Of a stretch of 64,000 nucleotides of DNA, positions 44,430 through 55,092 are shown one piece after another. Every line of letters starts with the position of its first letter. Position 1 is the first letter of the stretch. The stretch spans positions 1-64,000 of the forward strand of contig NZ_RMVG01000011.1 of NCBI RefSeq assembly GCF_003813865.1, in the 5' to 3' direction. The DNA is from Candidatus Pantoea deserta. Lineage in GTDB: Bacteria > Pseudomonadota > Gammaproteobacteria > Enterobacterales > Enterobacteriaceae. The position numbers and the translations under genes were made by a program. The notes below the pieces were generated by a model, which did no database searches, was not told where the DNA came from, and worked only from the letters and a program-made list of their open reading frames with translations.

Positions 44430-45449
44430 ATGACGGTTCGCATTGCCATAAACGGATTTGGCCGCATCGGGCGCAACGTGCTGCGCGCACTCTATGAAAC
44501 CGGCCGGCGGGCGGAAATCACCGTTGTCGCCATCAATGAGCTGGCGGAAGCCGCGGGAATGGCGCATCTGCTGAAGTATGACACCAGCCATGGCCGCTTC
44601 GCTTTTGACGTGCGTCAGGAGCGTGATTTACTCTGTATTGGCGACGATACCCTGCGTATTCTGCATCATGCTGACATCGGGATGCTGCCGTGGCGCGAAC
44701 TTAACGTCGATATAGTGCTGGACTGCACCGGCGTCTACGGCAGTCGGGCGGACGGCGAGGCGCATTTACAGGCGGGAGCCAAAAAAGTGCTCTTTTCCCA
44801 TCCCGGCGGTAACGATCTCGACGCCACCGTCGTGTTCGGCGTTAACGAACAGGCTCTTAAACAAACTGACCGCATTGTTTCCAATGCCTCCTGCACCACC
44901 AACTGCATTATTCCAGTGATTAAGCTGCTGGATGACGCCTTTGGCATTGAATCCGGCACGGTAACGACCATCCATTCGGCCATGCACGATCAGCAGGTGA
45001 TCGACGCCTATCACAGCGATCTGCGCCGCACGCGCGCCGCCAGTCAGTCGATTATTCCGGTTGATACCAAACTGGCCGCGGGGATTACGCGCATTTTTCC
45101 GAAATTTAACGATCGCTTCGAAGCTATCGCGGTTCGCGTACCAACCATTAACGTGACCGCCATTGATTTAAGCGTCTCGGTGCGGCAGTCGGTAAGGGCC
45201 GCAGAGGTTAACGCGCTGCTGCGTCATGCGTCAGAAGGGGCATTTCGTGGTATAGTTGACTATACGGAATTACCGTTAGTCTCAGTAGATTTTAACCACG
45301 ATCCGCACAGTGCCATTGTGGACGGCACGCAAACGCGGGTCAGCGGTCAGCGCCTGATCAAGACCCTGGTCTGGTGCGACAACGAATGGGGCTTTGCTAA
45401 CCGAATGCTCGACACGACGTTAGCGATGGCCGCAAGCGGTTTCAGGTAA
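44430..45449 (+). CDS. epd: Erythrose-4-phosphate dehydrogenase Epd
   Basis: 339 residues, as in E. coli. An NAD-dependent GAPDH paralogue that makes 4-phosphoerythronate for pyridoxal phosphate synthesis. The NAD fold [14 protein letters not shown] begins at residue 8, and the catalytic Cys is in NASCTTNCI near residue 155. The HSAMHDQQV segment distinguishes Epd from GapA. It is the first gene of epd-pgk-fbaA. PLP made through this route also feeds SpeA and GcvP in this window. Confidence 0.95.
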   Translation: MTVRIAINGFGRIGRNVLRALYETGRRAEITVVAINELAEAAGMAHLLKYDTSHGRFAFDVRQERDLLCIGDDTLRILHHADIGMLPWRELNVDIVLDCTGVYGSRADGEAHLQAGAKKVLFSHPGGNDLDATVVFGVNEQALKQTDRIVSNASCTTNCIIPVIKLLDDAFGIESGTVTTIHSAMHDQQVIDAYHSDLRRTRAASQSIIPVDTKLAAGITRIFPKFNDRFEAIAVRVPTINVTAIDLSVSVRQSVRAAEVNALLRHASEGAFRGIVDYTELPLVSVDFNHDPHSAIVDGTQTRVSGQRLIKTLVWCDNEWGFANRMLDTTLAMAASGFR

Positions 45450-45500
45450 GGCGCGGTTTGCGCCTGGCAAAACTTATGAGAATCAACGAGAGGGTTCACC

Positions 45501-46664
45501 ATGTCTGTAATTAAGATGTCCGATTTGGATCTGGCTGGTAAGCGCGTTCTGATCCGTGCCGATCTAAACGTACCAGTAAAAGAAGGGAAAGTGACGTCAG
45601 ACGCACGTATCCGTGCTTCTCTGCCTACCATCGAATCGGCGTTGAAACAGGGCGCGAAAGTGATGGTAACCTCTCACCTGGGTCGTCCGACCGAAGGTGA
45701 ATACAACGAAGAATTCTCCCTGCTGCCTGTTGTTAACTATCTGAAAGATAAACTGAACGGCACCAACGTTACCCTGGCTAAAGACTACCTCGACGGCGTG
45801 GAAGTTGGCGCAGGCGAACTGGTGGTGCTGGAAAACGTTCGCTTCAATAAGGGCGAGAAGAAAGACGACGAAGCGCTGTCGAAGAAATACGCTGCGCTGT
45901 GCGACGTGTTCGTTATGGACGCATTTGGTACTGCGCACCGCGCGCAGGCTTCAACTCATGGCGTGGGCAAGTTCGCGCCGATCGCCTGTGCCGGCCCGCT
46001 GCTGTCCGCCGAGCTGGAAGCGCTGGGTAAAGTGATGAGCAACCCGGAGCGTCCGCTGGTGGCCGTTGTCGGCGGTTCAAAAGTGTCGACCAAATTCGAC
46101 GTATTGCAGTCGCTGGTGAAAATCGCTGACACCGTGATCGTCGGTGGCGGTATCGCCAACACCTTCGTGGCGATCGACAACAACGTGGGCAAATCACTCT
46201 ACGAGCCGGACTTTGTCGAGGCGGCGAAAGGCCTGCGCGATCAGTACGGTATTCCGGTTCCGACCGATTCCCGCGTAGGCACGGAATTCTCTGAAACTGC
46301 TCCGGCGACCGTGAAAAAGGTTTCCGAAGTGGCGGATAACGAAGAGATTATGGACTTCGGCGATGAAACCGCGCAGGCGATGGCGAAGCTGCTGAAAGAA
46401 GCCAAAACCATTCTGTGGAACGGCCCGGTGGGCGTATTTGAATTCCCGAATTTCCGTAAGGGCACCGAAATCGTGGCTAACGCCATTGCCGACAGCGACG
46501 CGTTCTCTGTAGCAGGCGGCGGCGATACCCTGGCGGCTATCGACCTGTTCGGCATCGAAGACAAAATTTCTTACATCTCTACCGGCGGCGGCGCTTTCCT
46601 GGAGTTCGTCGAAGGCAAAAAACTGCCTGCGGTCGCCATGCTGGAAGAGCGTGCTAAGCAGTAA
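45501..46664 (+). CDS. pgk: Phosphoglycerate kinase
   Basis: 387 residues, the bacterial length. It transfers phosphate from 1,3-bisphosphoglycerate to ADP. RADLNVP near residue 20 and HLGRP near 60 bind substrate, and the nucleotide site shows GGSKVS and the C-terminal VAGGGDT and STGGGAFLE motifs. The start follows GAGAGGGTT. It lies 51 bases after epd, with a small AGGCGC/GCGCCT hairpin in the gap. Confidence 0.98.
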   Translation: MSVIKMSDLDLAGKRVLIRADLNVPVKEGKVTSDARIRASLPTIESALKQGAKVMVTSHLGRPTEGEYNEEFSLLPVVNYLKDKLNGTNVTLAKDYLDGVEVGAGELVVLENVRFNKGEKKDDEALSKKYAALCDVFVMDAFGTAHRAQASTHGVGKFAPIACAGPLLSAELEALGKVMSNPERPLVAVVGGSKVSTKFDVLQSLVKIADTVIVGGGIANTFVAIDNNVGKSLYEPDFVEAAKGLRDQYGIPVPTDSRVGTEFSETAPATVKKVSEVADNEEIMDFGDETAQAMAKLLKEAKTILWNGPVGVFEFPNFRKGTEIVANAIADSDAFSVAGGGDTLAAIDLFGIEDKISYISTGGGAFLEFVEGKKLPAVAMLEERAKQ

Positions 46665-46673
46665 TCCTTTGGG

Positions 46674-46695
46674 GGCGACGCCTCGGCGCGTCGCC
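46674..46695 (+). terminator. Hairpin in the pgk-fbaA gap
   Basis: GGCGACGC/GCGTCGCC form a perfect 8-bp stem ten bases past the pgk stop, without a T-run. In E. coli the transcripts of pgk and fbaA are processed in this gap, so this may be a processing or stabilising structure rather than a full stop. Confidence 0.5.
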
Positions 46696-46768
46696 TGAAG
46701 ACTTGCCCCGTAGGGCGTTTAAAGCGCTGTCCCTTTTGGGATAGTCGGTCACGAAACAGGACACAATC

Positions 46769-47848
46769 ATGTCTAAAATTTTTGATTTCGTTAAACCCGG
46801 CGTTGTCACTGGTGATGACGTTCAGAAGATCTTCCAGGTCGCGAAGGAGAATAAATTCGCGCTGCCAGCGGTAAACTGCGTCGGCACCGACTCCATCAAC
46901 GCCGTGCTGGAAGCGGCTGCGAAAGTTAAAGCGCCGGTAATCGTGCAGTTCTCTAACGGCGGCGCGGCATTTATCGCGGGTAAAGGCTTTAAAACCGACA
47001 AGCCGCAGGGCGCAGCCATTTTTGGCGCCATTTCTGGCGCGCACCACGTTCACCTGATGGCTGAACAGTACGGCGTTCCTGTGATCCTGCACACCGACCA
47101 CTGCGCGAAGAAACTGCTGCCGTGGATCGACGGTCTGCTGGACGCGGGCGAAGAACACTTCAAGAAAACCGGCAAACCGCTGTTCTCTTCTCATATGATC
47201 GATCTCTCTGAAGAGTCGCTGGAAGAAAACATTGAAATTTGCAGCAAGTACCTGGCGCGCATGGACAAACTGGGCATGACGCTGGAGATCGAGCTGGGCG
47301 TGACCGGTGGCGAAGAAGATGGCGTGGACAACAGCCACGTTGACGCGTCTGCGCTGTATAGCCAGCCGGAAGACGTTGACTATGCCTACACCGAACTGAG
47401 CAAAATCAGCAAGCGTTTCACCATTGCTGCCTCGTTTGGTAACGTGCACGGCGTTTACAAGCCGGGCAACGTTAAGCTGACGCCGACCATTCTGCGCGAC
47501 TCGCAGAAGTACGTTTGTGAAAAACATGGCCTGCCGCACAACGCGCTGGACTTCGTTTTCCACGGCGGCTCCGGCTCGTCTGCGGCAGAAATCGAAGAGT
47601 CCATCAGCTATGGCGTGATCAAGATGAACATCGATACCGATACCCAGTGGGCAACCTGGGACGGTATTTTGCAGTACTACAAAAAGAACGAAGAGTATCT
47701 GCAAGGCCAGCTCGGCAACCCGCAGGGTGCCGACAGCCCGAACAAGAAATATTACGATCCGCGCGTCTGGCTGCGTGCGGCGCAAGCCTCAATGGTTGTG
47801 CGCCTTGAGCAGGCTTTCAAAGAGCTGAACGCTATCGATCGTCTGTAA
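46769..47848 (+). CDS. fbaA: Class II fructose-bisphosphate aldolase FbaA
   Basis: 359 residues, as in E. coli. A zinc-dependent aldolase that splits fructose 1,6-bisphosphate. Zinc ligands lie in HTDHCAKK near residue 110 and in the later VHGVYKPG and VFHGGSGS segments, which also bind the phosphate. It is the third gene of the Cra-linked cluster, followed by a strong terminator. Confidence 0.98.
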   Translation: MSKIFDFVKPGVVTGDDVQKIFQVAKENKFALPAVNCVGTDSINAVLEAAAKVKAPVIVQFSNGGAAFIAGKGFKTDKPQGAAIFGAISGAHHVHLMAEQYGVPVILHTDHCAKKLLPWIDGLLDAGEEHFKKTGKPLFSSHMIDLSEESLEENIEICSKYLARMDKLGMTLEIELGVTGGEEDGVDNSHVDASALYSQPEDVDYAYTELSKISKRFTIAASFGNVHGVYKPGNVKLTPTILRDSQKYVCEKHGLPHNALDFVFHGGSGSSAAEIEESISYGVIKMNIDTDTQWATWDGILQYYKKNEEYLQGQLGNPQGADSPNKKYYDPRVWLRAAQASMVVRLEQAFKELNAIDRL

Positions 47849-47870
47849 TCCGCATCGCGGGTAAGCACTC

Positions 47871-47899
47871 AGGCCAGATCTGTTGATCTGGCCTTTTTT
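47871..47899 (+). terminator. Terminator of fbaA
   Basis: AGGCCAGATC/GATCTGGCCT with a 4-base loop followed by TTTTT, 22 bases after the stop codon: a classical rho-independent terminator. Confidence 0.93.
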
Positions 47900-48055
47900 A
47901 TGCAGCCGCTGCGGTAAATTGCTTAAAATTTCAGCTAATTCAACGCGAATTTGGCATATCATTCCAATGTTGATTACCCTTGTTATCTGGTTTGCCGGAA
48001 TTTTCTGGCTGTGATTTGACTTTCCCGACAGGGAATTCAACAACAGGGCACTCAA

Positions 48056-48928
48056 ATGGAAGACTTAAATGTCGTAGACGGCATTCACAACGCTGGTGGC
48101 TGGCTGGTACGTAATCAGGCGTTGATCCTCAGCTATGCGGTCAATATCGTAGCGGCTATCGTTATCCTTATCCTCGGGATGATCGTTGCGCGCATTATCT
48201 CACGCGGCCTTAACCGCGTGCTGGTAGCGCGCCATATCGACAAAACGGTCGCAGATTTTCTTTCAGCGCTGGTACGTTACGGCATTATTGCCTTTACGCT
48301 GATCGCTGCGCTGGGTCGCATCGGCGTACAAACCGCCTCGGTGATTGCCGTGCTGGGTGCCGCAGGCCTGGCGGTTGGTCTGGCGCTGCAAGGCTCACTG
48401 TCTAATCTGGCAGCAGGCGTACTGCTGGTCACCTTCCGTCCGTTCCGTGCGGGCGAGTTTGTCGACCTCGGCGGCGTAATGGGCACAGTGCTTAACGTAC
48501 AGATCTTCTCAACCACGCTGAAAAGCGCAGACGGTAAAATCGTCGTAGTGCCAAACGGCAAAATCATTGCGGGCAATATCGTTAACTTTTCCCGCGAGCC
48601 GGTGCGTCGCAATGAATTTATTATCGGCGTTGCCTACGAGGCAGATGTTGATGAAGTGATTGCGCTGCTGGAAGAAGTTGTGAAGAACGATCCGCGCGTG
48701 CTACAGGACATGGGCGTACAGATCGGTCTCAACGAACTGGCCGCCTCGTCGCTGAACTTCGTGGTGCGCTGCTGGAGCAACAGCGGCGACCTGCAAAACG
48801 TCTACTGGGATCTGCTGAAAAACTTCAAGCGGGCGCTGGACGCGAAGGGCATCGGCATTCCTTATCCGCAAATGGATGTACATCTGCATCGCGTCAAAGA
48901 GCCTGAAGCCGAAGCGCAAGCGCAGTAA
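48056..48928 (+). CDS. mscS: Small-conductance mechanosensitive channel MscS
   Basis: 290 residues (E. coli 286). A heptameric inner-membrane channel that opens under membrane tension to release solutes on hypo-osmotic shock. Two N-terminal membrane helices precede the pore helix TM3, seen as the Gly/Ala-rich stretch around residues 93-115 ([17 protein letters not shown]). The beta domain ([19 protein letters not shown]) and the cytoplasmic vestibule follow. It lies between fbaA and argO as in E. coli. Confidence 0.96.
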   Translation: MEDLNVVDGIHNAGGWLVRNQALILSYAVNIVAAIVILILGMIVARIISRGLNRVLVARHIDKTVADFLSALVRYGIIAFTLIAALGRIGVQTASVIAVLGAAGLAVGLALQGSLSNLAAGVLLVTFRPFRAGEFVDLGGVMGTVLNVQIFSTTLKSADGKIVVVPNGKIIAGNIVNFSREPVRRNEFIIGVAYEADVDEVIALLEEVVKNDPRVLQDMGVQIGLNELAASSLNFVVRCWSNSGDLQNVYWDLLKNFKRALDAKGIGIPYPQMDVHLHRVKEPEAEAQAQ

Positions 48929-48935
48929 AATCTGC

Positions 48936-48957
48936 CGGGCGGCATTCCTGCCGCCCG
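48936..48957 (+). terminator. Hairpin after mscS
   Basis: A perfect 9-bp GC-rich stem (CGGGCGGCA/TGCCGCCCG) with loop TTCC starts eight bases past the mscS stop and is followed by AATTAAT, a weak T-run. Confidence 0.65.
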
Positions 48958-49054
48958 AATTAATCGTTCTAATACCCAATTAAATTTTTCAATTTCATCT
49001 AATAATTCCCGCTCTGTATACTCCCCCACATCTCACCGATGTAAGGAAAATTCC

Positions 49055-49678
49055 GTGTTATCCATGTACTTACAAGGGCTTGCTCTTGGGGCCTCGCTTA
49101 TTCTGCCGCTGGGACCGCAGAATGCGTTCGTCATGAATCAGGGCGTAAAGCGTCAATACCATTTAATGACGGCTTCACTGTGCTCCCTGAGCGACATCGC
49201 CCTGATTTGCGGCGGCATTTTCGGCGGCAGCGCCTTGCTGCGCCAGTCGCCGCTACTGCTGATGCTCATTACCTGGGCTGGCGTGGCCTTTTTGCTGTGG
49301 TACGGCTGGAACGCTTTGCGTATCGCTTTCAGCGGCAATGTGGATCTGGCCAGCAACAGCGAGCTAAAGCAGAGCCGCTGGCGCATTATCGCCACCCTGC
49401 TGGCGGTTACCTGGCTCAATCCGCACGTCTATATCGATACCTTTGTGGTGCTGGGCAGCCTGGGCAGCCAGCTGCCGACGCAGACGGCGCGCCACTGGTT
49501 TGCGTTTGGCACCGTAAGCGCATCGGTCATCTGGTTCTTCGGGCTGGCGCTGATGGCGGCCTGGCTGTCGCCTCGCTTGCGCACCGTCCGGGCGCAGCGG
49601 GTGATCAATCTGCTGGTCGGCGCGGTGATGTGGGTTATCGCGGGTCAGCTGGCGCTGCAAGGAATAGCGAATTTCTGA
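49055..49678 (+). CDS. argO: Arginine exporter ArgO
   Basis: 207 residues of the LysE/ArgO family with about five to six membrane helices. [23 protein letters not shown] at the N-terminus and [12 protein letters not shown] in the middle are diagnostic (quoted partly overlapping the family signature). I use the GTG start, seven bases after AAGGAA, because it aligns with the family N-terminus; E. coli argO also starts with GTG. It exports arginine under ArgP control, and argP is encoded 1.1 kb further on. Confidence 0.93.
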   Translation: MLSMYLQGLALGASLILPLGPQNAFVMNQGVKRQYHLMTASLCSLSDIALICGGIFGGSALLRQSPLLLMLITWAGVAFLLWYGWNALRIAFSGNVDLASNSELKQSRWRIIATLLAVTWLNPHVYIDTFVVLGSLGSQLPTQTARHWFAFGTVSASVIWFFGLALMAAWLSPRLRTVRAQRVINLLVGAVMWVIAGQLALQGIANF

Positions 49679-49819
49679 TTGAATAGTCTGAAAGCGGCAG
49701 AACAGAATAAGCAAAGCGCGCGCTTTTAGGGTATAACACGCTCTCAGCCGTGCATACTATTTCATTCAAGCCTGCGCCTTTGAAGCCGCAGCAAAACAGA
49801 GATTTCAAGGAGGACTTTC

Positions 49820-50557
49820 GTGAAACTGAAAGCACTGGCGCTGGTCGCCATTACAGGCGCGCTGGCGCTGCCGCTAAGCGCCGTAGCCGATGAGCTGCCG
49901 AACGGACCGCATGTTGTGACCTCTGGTCAGGCAACGGTTGACGCGCGACCGGATATTGCCACGCTCTCAATCGTGGTCAACGTCTCGTCAAAGGATGCGG
50001 CGGATGCGAAAAAACAGGCCGACGATCGCGTTGCTCAGTACTTTGACTTCCTGCAAAAAAATGGCATCGAGAAAAAAGACATCGATGCCGCCAACCTCAG
50101 CACGCAGCCGGAGTACGACTACACCAAAGAGGGCAAATCGGTGCTGAAAGGCTACCGTGCGGTGCGTCAGGTGCAGGTTACGCTGCGCCAGCTGGATAAG
50201 CTGAATGAGCTGCTGGATGGCGCGCTGAAAAGCGGTCTGAATGAGATCCGTTCGGTCGAGCTGGGCGTGACCAACCCGGAAAGCTATAAGGCGCAGGCGC
50301 TGAAGGCGGCGATTGAAAATGCGAAGCAGCAGGCTGCGGCGCTGGCGGAAGGGTTTGATGCGAAGCTGGGTTCGGTCTACAGCATTCGCTATCACGTTGC
50401 CAACTATCAGCCGATGCCGATGGCGCGCATGTATAAAGCCGCTGCCCAGTCAGCCGACACCTCTGCACAGCAGACCTATGAGCAGCAGAGCATTCACTTT
50501 GACGATCAGGTGGATGTGGTGTTCGACATCAAGCCGAATACGGCTGGCGCACAGTAA
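49820..50557 (+). CDS. yggE: SIMPL-domain periplasmic protein YggE
   Basis: 245 residues. A signal peptide (MKLKALALVA ... AVADE, cleavage near residue 24) is followed by a SIMPL/DUF541 domain with VTSGQATVDARPDIATL at its start. E. coli YggE lowers oxidative stress by an unknown mechanism. It starts after an AAGGAGGA site and is followed by a good terminator. Its place between argO and argP is the usual one. Confidence 0.94.
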   Translation: MKLKALALVAITGALALPLSAVADELPNGPHVVTSGQATVDARPDIATLSIVVNVSSKDAADAKKQADDRVAQYFDFLQKNGIEKKDIDAANLSTQPEYDYTKEGKSVLKGYRAVRQVQVTLRQLDKLNELLDGALKSGLNEIRSVELGVTNPESYKAQALKAAIENAKQQAAALAEGFDAKLGSVYSIRYHVANYQPMPMARMYKAAAQSADTSAQQTYEQQSIHFDDQVDVVFDIKPNTAGAQ

Positions 50558-50561
50558 ACAC

Positions 50562-50585
50562 AAGGGGCGCTCAGCGCCCCTTTTT
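50562..50585 (+). terminator. Terminator of yggE
   Basis: AAGGGGCGC/GCGCCCCTT with a 3-base loop, running into TTTTT, begins four bases past the yggE stop. The 210 bases from here to argP hold no gene. Confidence 0.92.
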
Positions 50586-50798
50586 ACTGACGCGCAGACC
50601 GTGAGTTCGCCAGGACGCAGGCGGCAAGCGAATGGCAACGCGACGCAGGCGGCACAATGTGCCCCCGGCATAGAGTCCGCCAGCCTGAAGGGTTTGCCTC
50701 ATCCACGCGCAGCCTGCCAGTTTGTTGGCCGCAATGGGCTGAGCGCAGGGGCGACGCCCGCGCGCGCCGCTGGCTCAGGGCGCGCTATCCAGCCTGCG

Positions 50799-51704
50799 TT
50801 AAGCCGCTAAATCATCCTGCCGCAGCACGCGATGACCGTGAGAAATCAGCGCGTCGGTAACGCGTCGCATCAGGCGGCTCTCCGGCGCAAAGCGGTGCCA
50901 GTAGAGCATACGCCGCTGGCACAGGCCGGGGGTTAAATCCAGCAGCTCGCCGCCCGCCAGCTCGCGCTCAATTTGCAGATGCGGGATCATACAGCAGGTC
51001 GAACCCTGTCGCGCCAGCTGCACAAAGGCTTCTGACGAGTTGACGATATGGCAGGGCACGCTGCCGGGCGAAAGATCGAAGTTCTGTTGCAGGAAAGCCT
51101 GATGCATATCATCAAGGTGGTCGAAAGCGACCGCCGGGGCCTTCAGCAGCGCCGAGCGCGTCACGCCGTTAGGGAAATAGCGCGCGGCGAACTCTGGCGA
51201 GGCGACAAACAGGTAGTCGAGCGCGCCAAGCTGATCGACCAGGCAGCTCGGCAGCGGCTGCGGCTGAATACTGACCGCGCCGACCACTTCGCCGCGGCGC
51301 AGCCGCTCCTGGGTGCGCGTCTCATCTTCGACCTGCAAATTAAGCCGCACCGGCGAATCTGCCAGCACATCTTTCAGCGCGGGCAGCAGCCAGGTCGCCA
51401 GACTGTCGGCGTTGACCGCCAGCGACAGCAGCAGCGGCGTCGTGCCGCCGTTCTCATCGCTCAGCCACTCCTCTTCCAGCAGCTCCACCTGATGCAGCAG
51501 AGCCAGCAGCTTCTGGCCTTGCTCGGTGGGGCGCGGCGGCACGGTCCGCACCAGCAGCGGCTGGCCGAAGAGATTTTCCAGCTGTTTAATGCGCTGCGAG
51601 ACGGCCGACTGGGTGATGCATAATTTCTGGGCGGCGCGCTCGAAGCCGCGTTCGCGAATCACTGCGTCCAGCGCCTGAAGCGTTCGATAATCAGGGCGTT
51701 TCAT
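50799..51704 (-). CDS. argP: LysR-type regulator ArgP (IciA)
   Basis: 301 residues (E. coli 297). A winged helix-turn-helix at residues ~18-37 ([20 protein letters not shown]) and a periplasmic-binding-like effector domain are seen. ArgP senses arginine and lysine and activates argO. The ATG at 51704 follows AAGGAGAG and matches homologues; the frame is open 17 codons further up. It diverges from rpiA. Confidence 0.95.
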   Translation of the reverse strand: MKRPDYRTLQALDAVIRERGFERAAQKLCITQSAVSQRIKQLENLFGQPLLVRTVPPRPTEQGQKLLALLHQVELLEEEWLSDENGGTTPLLLSLAVNADSLATWLLPALKDVLADSPVRLNLQVEDETRTQERLRRGEVVGAVSIQPQPLPSCLVDQLGALDYLFVASPEFAARYFPNGVTRSALLKAPAVAFDHLDDMHQAFLQQNFDLSPGSVPCHIVNSSEAFVQLARQGSTCCMIPHLQIERELAGGELLDLTPGLCQRRMLYWHRFAPESRLMRRVTDALISHGHRVLRQDDLAA

Positions 51705-51931
51705 TGTTGTTTTCTCTCCTTCAGGATGGACGTTACTATGCCACAAAAAATTCATCTGACGCGCTTCGCTGCGGATCTTTCCGCGCGCCGCGCCGCAGAA
51801 CCGCCTTCAGGCGTGGTTTTTTTGCGGGCTGGCTTCCAAAGCGATCATCGCAGCCGAAACAGCCGCGCACTTTCGGCAAACGTTGCTTTATACTACGCCC
51901 ACTTCGTTGTCGCACAGGTTTTAAACATATC

Positions 51932-52591
51932 ATGACCCAGGATGAACTGAAAAAAGCCGTAGGCTGGGCCGCGCTGAAATACGTGCAGTCGGGCAGCGTG
52001 GTCGGGGTGGGTACGGGTTCCACTGCCGCGCACTTTATTGATGCGCTCGCCACGATGAAACATCAGATTGAGGGGGCGGTTTCCAGTTCGGAAGCCTCAA
52101 CGCTGAAGCTGAAAGCGCTTGGCATTCCGGTTTTCGATCTCAATGAGATCGACGATTTGTCGATCTACGTGGACGGCGCGGATGAGATCAATCCGCATAT
52201 GCAGATGATCAAAGGCGGCGGGGCGGCTCTGACGCGCGAGAAGATCGTGGCGGCCGTGGCGGATAAGTTCATCTGTATTGCTGACGCCTCCAAAGAGGTG
52301 GATGTGCTGGGCCGCTTCCCGCTGCCGGTTGAAGTGATTCCGATGGCGCGCGCCTTTGTCGCGCGCGAGCTGGTGAAGCTCGGCGGCTTGCCGGAGTACC
52401 GCCAGCACGTCGTCACCGATAATGGCAACATTATTCTCGACGTGCATAATCTGCGTATTCTCGACCCCATTGAGCTGGAAAAAACCATCAACGCGCTGCC
52501 CGGCGTGGTCACCGTTGGACTCTTTGCGGCGCGCGGCGCGGATATTGCGCTGATCGGTACGCCTGACGGCGTGAAAACCATCGAAAAATGA
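51932..52591 (+). CDS. rpiA: Ribose-5-phosphate isomerase A
   Basis: 219 residues, as in E. coli. It interconverts ribose 5-phosphate and ribulose 5-phosphate. Motifs GVGTGSTA near residue 25, DGADEIN near 80 and [11 protein letters not shown] near 94 form the active site. The open frame extends upstream to the argP start region, but only the ATG at 51932 fits the family. A terminator follows. Confidence 0.96.
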   Translation: MTQDELKKAVGWAALKYVQSGSVVGVGTGSTAAHFIDALATMKHQIEGAVSSSEASTLKLKALGIPVFDLNEIDDLSIYVDGADEINPHMQMIKGGGAALTREKIVAAVADKFICIADASKEVDVLGRFPLPVEVIPMARAFVARELVKLGGLPEYRQHVVTDNGNIILDVHNLRILDPIELEKTINALPGVVTVGLFAARGADIALIGTPDGVKTIEK

Positions 52592-52596
52592 TCTGT

Positions 52597-52624
52597 CCGG
52601 CGTGCAGAGCGCGCCGGTTTTTTA
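52597..52624 (+). terminator. Terminator of rpiA
   Basis: An 8-bp stem CCGGCGTG/CGCGCCGG (one G-T pair) with a 5-base loop is followed by TTTTTTATTT, five bases after the stop. Confidence 0.85.
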
Positions 52625-52661
52625 TTTGCCTGAAACATCTTTTCTGACTTCTGCCAAATTC

Positions 52662-52677
52662 GGTGACTTATGTCACA
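52662..52677 (+). promoter_or_regulatory. CRP site upstream of serA
   Basis: GGTGA-N6-TCACA matches the CRP consensus in nine of ten bases. It lies about 195 bases before the serA start. CRP and Lrp are known activators of serA in E. coli. The 280-base rpiA-serA gap holds no gene besides a short open frame that is a shadow of the leader. Confidence 0.7.
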
Positions 52678-52871
52678 TAAGCGTCATCGGCAGCAGGTTC
52701 ATCCTCTGTTCATCGTTCAGCTCCCGATTTTCTGTGGCAATGTGCTGAGCTAAGCCGTCCCCGTGCTGGCAGCAAAGCAAACGGTTGTATTGCCGCAGGC
52801 GTAATTTTTGATATTTTGACAGAAGGCGCGCTTATGGCGGCCATTGTTGAAATCACAATAGGGTCGGGGAA

Positions 52872-54110
52872 ATGGCAAAGGTATCACTGGAAAAAGACAA
52901 GATTAAGTTCCTGCTGGTGGAAGGCGTACACCAGAGCGCGCTGGAAAATCTGCGGGCGGCAGGGTATACCAACATCGAATTCCACAAAGGCGCGCTGGAT
53001 GCGGAAGCGCTGAAATCCTCCATTCGCGATGCGCACTTTATCGGCATCCGCTCCCGTACCCAACTCACCGAAGAGATTTTCGCCGCAGCGGAAAAGCTGG
53101 TTGCCGTAGGCTGCTTCTGCATCGGCACCAATCAGGTCGATCTCAATGCAGCGGCGACGCGCGGCATCCCGGTGTTCAATGCGCCGTTCTCGAATACCCG
53201 GTCGGTTGCTGAACTGGTGATTGGTGAAATGCTGCTGATGCTGCGCGGCATCCCTGAGGCGAACGCCAAAGCGCACCGCGGTATCTGGAACAAAAACGCC
53301 GTGGGTTCTTTTGAAGCGCGCGGTAAAAAGCTGGGCATCGTCGGCTACGGTCATATCGGCATGCAGCTTGGCGTGCTGGCTGAGAGCCTGGGGATGCATG
53401 TCTTTTTCTACGATATTGAGAACAAGCTGCCGCTGGGCAACGCTACGCAGGTGCGCCACCTTGCCGATCTGCTGAATATGAGCGACGTGGTGAGCCTGCA
53501 TGTGCCGGAAACGCCCTCTACGCAGGATATGATCGGCGCGCAGGAGCTGGCGCAGATGAAGAAGGGCGCGTTGCTGATCAACGCTTCGCGCGGCACAGTG
53601 GTCGATATTCCGGCGCTGTGCGACGCCCTGGCGAGCAAACACCTTTCCGGCGCGGCCATTGACGTCTTCCCGGTGGAACCGGCAACCAATACCGATCCCT
53701 TCAGCTCGCCGCTGTGCGAGTTCGACAACGTGATCCTGACGCCGCACATCGGCGGCTCCACCCAGGAAGCGCAGGAGAACATCGGTATTGAAGTGGCGGG
53801 CAAACTGGCTAAGTACTCCGATAACGGCTCTACGCTTTCAGCGGTTAACTTCCCGGAAGTGTCGCTGCCGATGCACGGTGCCAGCGCCAGCCGTCTGCTG
53901 CACATCCATGAAAACCGTCCGGGCGTGCTGACGGCGATTAACCAGATTTTTGCCGAGCAGGGCATCAACATTGCCGCGCAGTTCCTGCAAACCTCGCCGC
54001 TGATGGGCTATGTGGTTATCGACATCGATGCGCCGCAGGATCTGGCGGATAAAGCGTTGCAGCTGATGAAGGCGATTCCGGGCACCATTCGCGCCCGTCT
54101 GCTTTACTAA
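52872..54110 (+). CDS. serA: D-3-phosphoglycerate dehydrogenase SerA
   Basis: 412 residues (E. coli 410). It oxidises 3-phosphoglycerate with NAD in the first step of serine synthesis. The NAD-binding motif GYGHIG is near residue 158, and the catalytic Arg, Glu and His of the D-2-hydroxyacid dehydrogenases are present (INASRGT, TPHIGGS). A C-terminal ACT domain (HIHENRPGVLTAI) binds serine for feedback inhibition. A two-residue insertion (GASAS) before it accounts for the extra length. Serine from SerA supplies glycine for the gcvTHP system nearby. Confidence 0.97.
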   Translation: MAKVSLEKDKIKFLLVEGVHQSALENLRAAGYTNIEFHKGALDAEALKSSIRDAHFIGIRSRTQLTEEIFAAAEKLVAVGCFCIGTNQVDLNAAATRGIPVFNAPFSNTRSVAELVIGEMLLMLRGIPEANAKAHRGIWNKNAVGSFEARGKKLGIVGYGHIGMQLGVLAESLGMHVFFYDIENKLPLGNATQVRHLADLLNMSDVVSLHVPETPSTQDMIGAQELAQMKKGALLINASRGTVVDIPALCDALASKHLSGAAIDVFPVEPATNTDPFSSPLCEFDNVILTPHIGGSTQEAQENIGIEVAGKLAKYSDNGSTLSAVNFPEVSLPMHGASASRLLHIHENRPGVLTAINQIFAEQGINIAAQFLQTSPLMGYVVIDIDAPQDLADKALQLMKAIPGTIRARLLY

Positions 54111-54134
54111 TCCGCTAATCAGGCTTCAGGATGA

Positions 54135-54168
54135 TATGTGCCGTCTGCTCTCTCCCGGACGGCACATA
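54135..54168. terminator. Hairpin between convergent serA and fau
   Basis: TATGTGCCGTC/GACGGCACATA form an 11-bp stem with a 12-base loop in the gap between the two stop codons. No strong T-run is present, so termination is only suggested. Confidence 0.5.
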
Positions 54169-54200
54169 ATGCTTAAGCCGCTCTCTCACGGCAAAAGCCG

Positions 54201-54794
54201 CTACTCCCACTGCCAGAGTCGCGACGGCGTCAGCACCGCAGGCAACGGCACATCCCATGCCGCAGCCGGCAAAGAATCCACCTGCTGACAGTCATGCGCC
54301 AGACCAACCGGTAAAAAGCCGTGCCGCCGCCAGTGCTGCAAGGTGCGATCGTAAAAGCCGCCGCCCATGCCCAGCCGCTGTCCGGTCTGGTCAAAAGCCA
54401 CCAGCGGCACCAGCATGACATCCAGTTTATCCAGCGTAATGAGCTGACGAATATCGAGCGGCGGTTCAGGAATGCGCAGCTTGTTCGGCGTGAGCAGCGT
54501 GTCGGGCGTGTAGCGCAGAAACAGCAAATGGCCGGCGGCAAAAGGGTGCAGCACCGGCAAATAGACCTGCTTTTTCTGCTGCCAGAGTTTGGCAATCAGC
54601 GGACGCGTATTGAGTTCGCCGTCTACCGACAGAAACAGCGCAACATGATTAGCGTTAGCGAGAGGCGCAAAATTAACAGCATGTTCCGCCAGCCGGTCGG
54701 CGGCCTGTTCCTGCTGTTCTTCCGTCAGCGCGCGGCGCAAATGGCGCACATGCTGGCGAATAGCGTGTCGATCGAGAGGAGAGGGCTGAGACAT
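54201..54794 (-). CDS. fau: 5-formyltetrahydrofolate cyclo-ligase
   Basis: 197 residues. It converts 5-formyl-THF to 5,10-methenyl-THF with ATP. The signature GMGGGFYDRTL lies near residue 140, and FLSVDGELNT and YLPVLHPF precede it. The start MSQPSPLDRH is chosen as the first well-placed ATG; E. coli YgfA/Fau is annotated shorter (about 182). It is downstream of the 6S RNA gene on the same strand, so it is probably cotranscribed with it as in E. coli. Confidence 0.92.
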   Translation of the reverse strand: MSQPSPLDRHAIRQHVRHLRRALTEEQQEQAADRLAEHAVNFAPLANANHVALFLSVDGELNTRPLIAKLWQQKKQVYLPVLHPFAAGHLLFLRYTPDTLLTPNKLRIPEPPLDIRQLITLDKLDVMLVPLVAFDQTGQRLGMGGGFYDRTLQHWRRHGFLPVGLAHDCQQVDSLPAAAWDVPLPAVLTPSRLWQWE

Positions 54795-54868
54795 AAAAAC
54801 CCCGCTGATAAGCTGCTGATTGAGCAACTATATCATTCAGCGCGGGGAAGAACAGATGCAGAACGTAA

Positions 54869-55054
54869 GGAGATCTCCGAGATGCCGCCGCAGGCTGTAA
54901 CCCTTGAACCCTTGGTTCAAGGTGAATGTGCCGTCGCAACCATCAGGCTTCTCGGACGAACCGAGCATGCTCACAGGTTACAGAGCGCCACACTCTGTTG
55001 GTATGAAATATCGGCTCAGGGGACTGGCCCGCTTGCAAACATCTCAGAGAAAAT
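54869..55054 (-). ncRNA. ssrS: 6S RNA
   Basis: About 186 bases that closely match E. coli 6S RNA as remembered. The 5' end has CTCTGAGATGTTTGCAAGC, the middle has GAGCCGATATTTC, and the 3' end has GGCATCTCGGAGAT. The two ends pair to close the long rod with its central bubble, which mimics an open promoter. 6S RNA binds sigma-70 RNA polymerase in stationary phase. Its place between zapA and fau is conserved. The ends are estimated within a few bases. Confidence 0.93.
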
Positions 55055-55092
55055 TGACTTCACCGTTACTCTAAAACAGCAACCATAAAGTA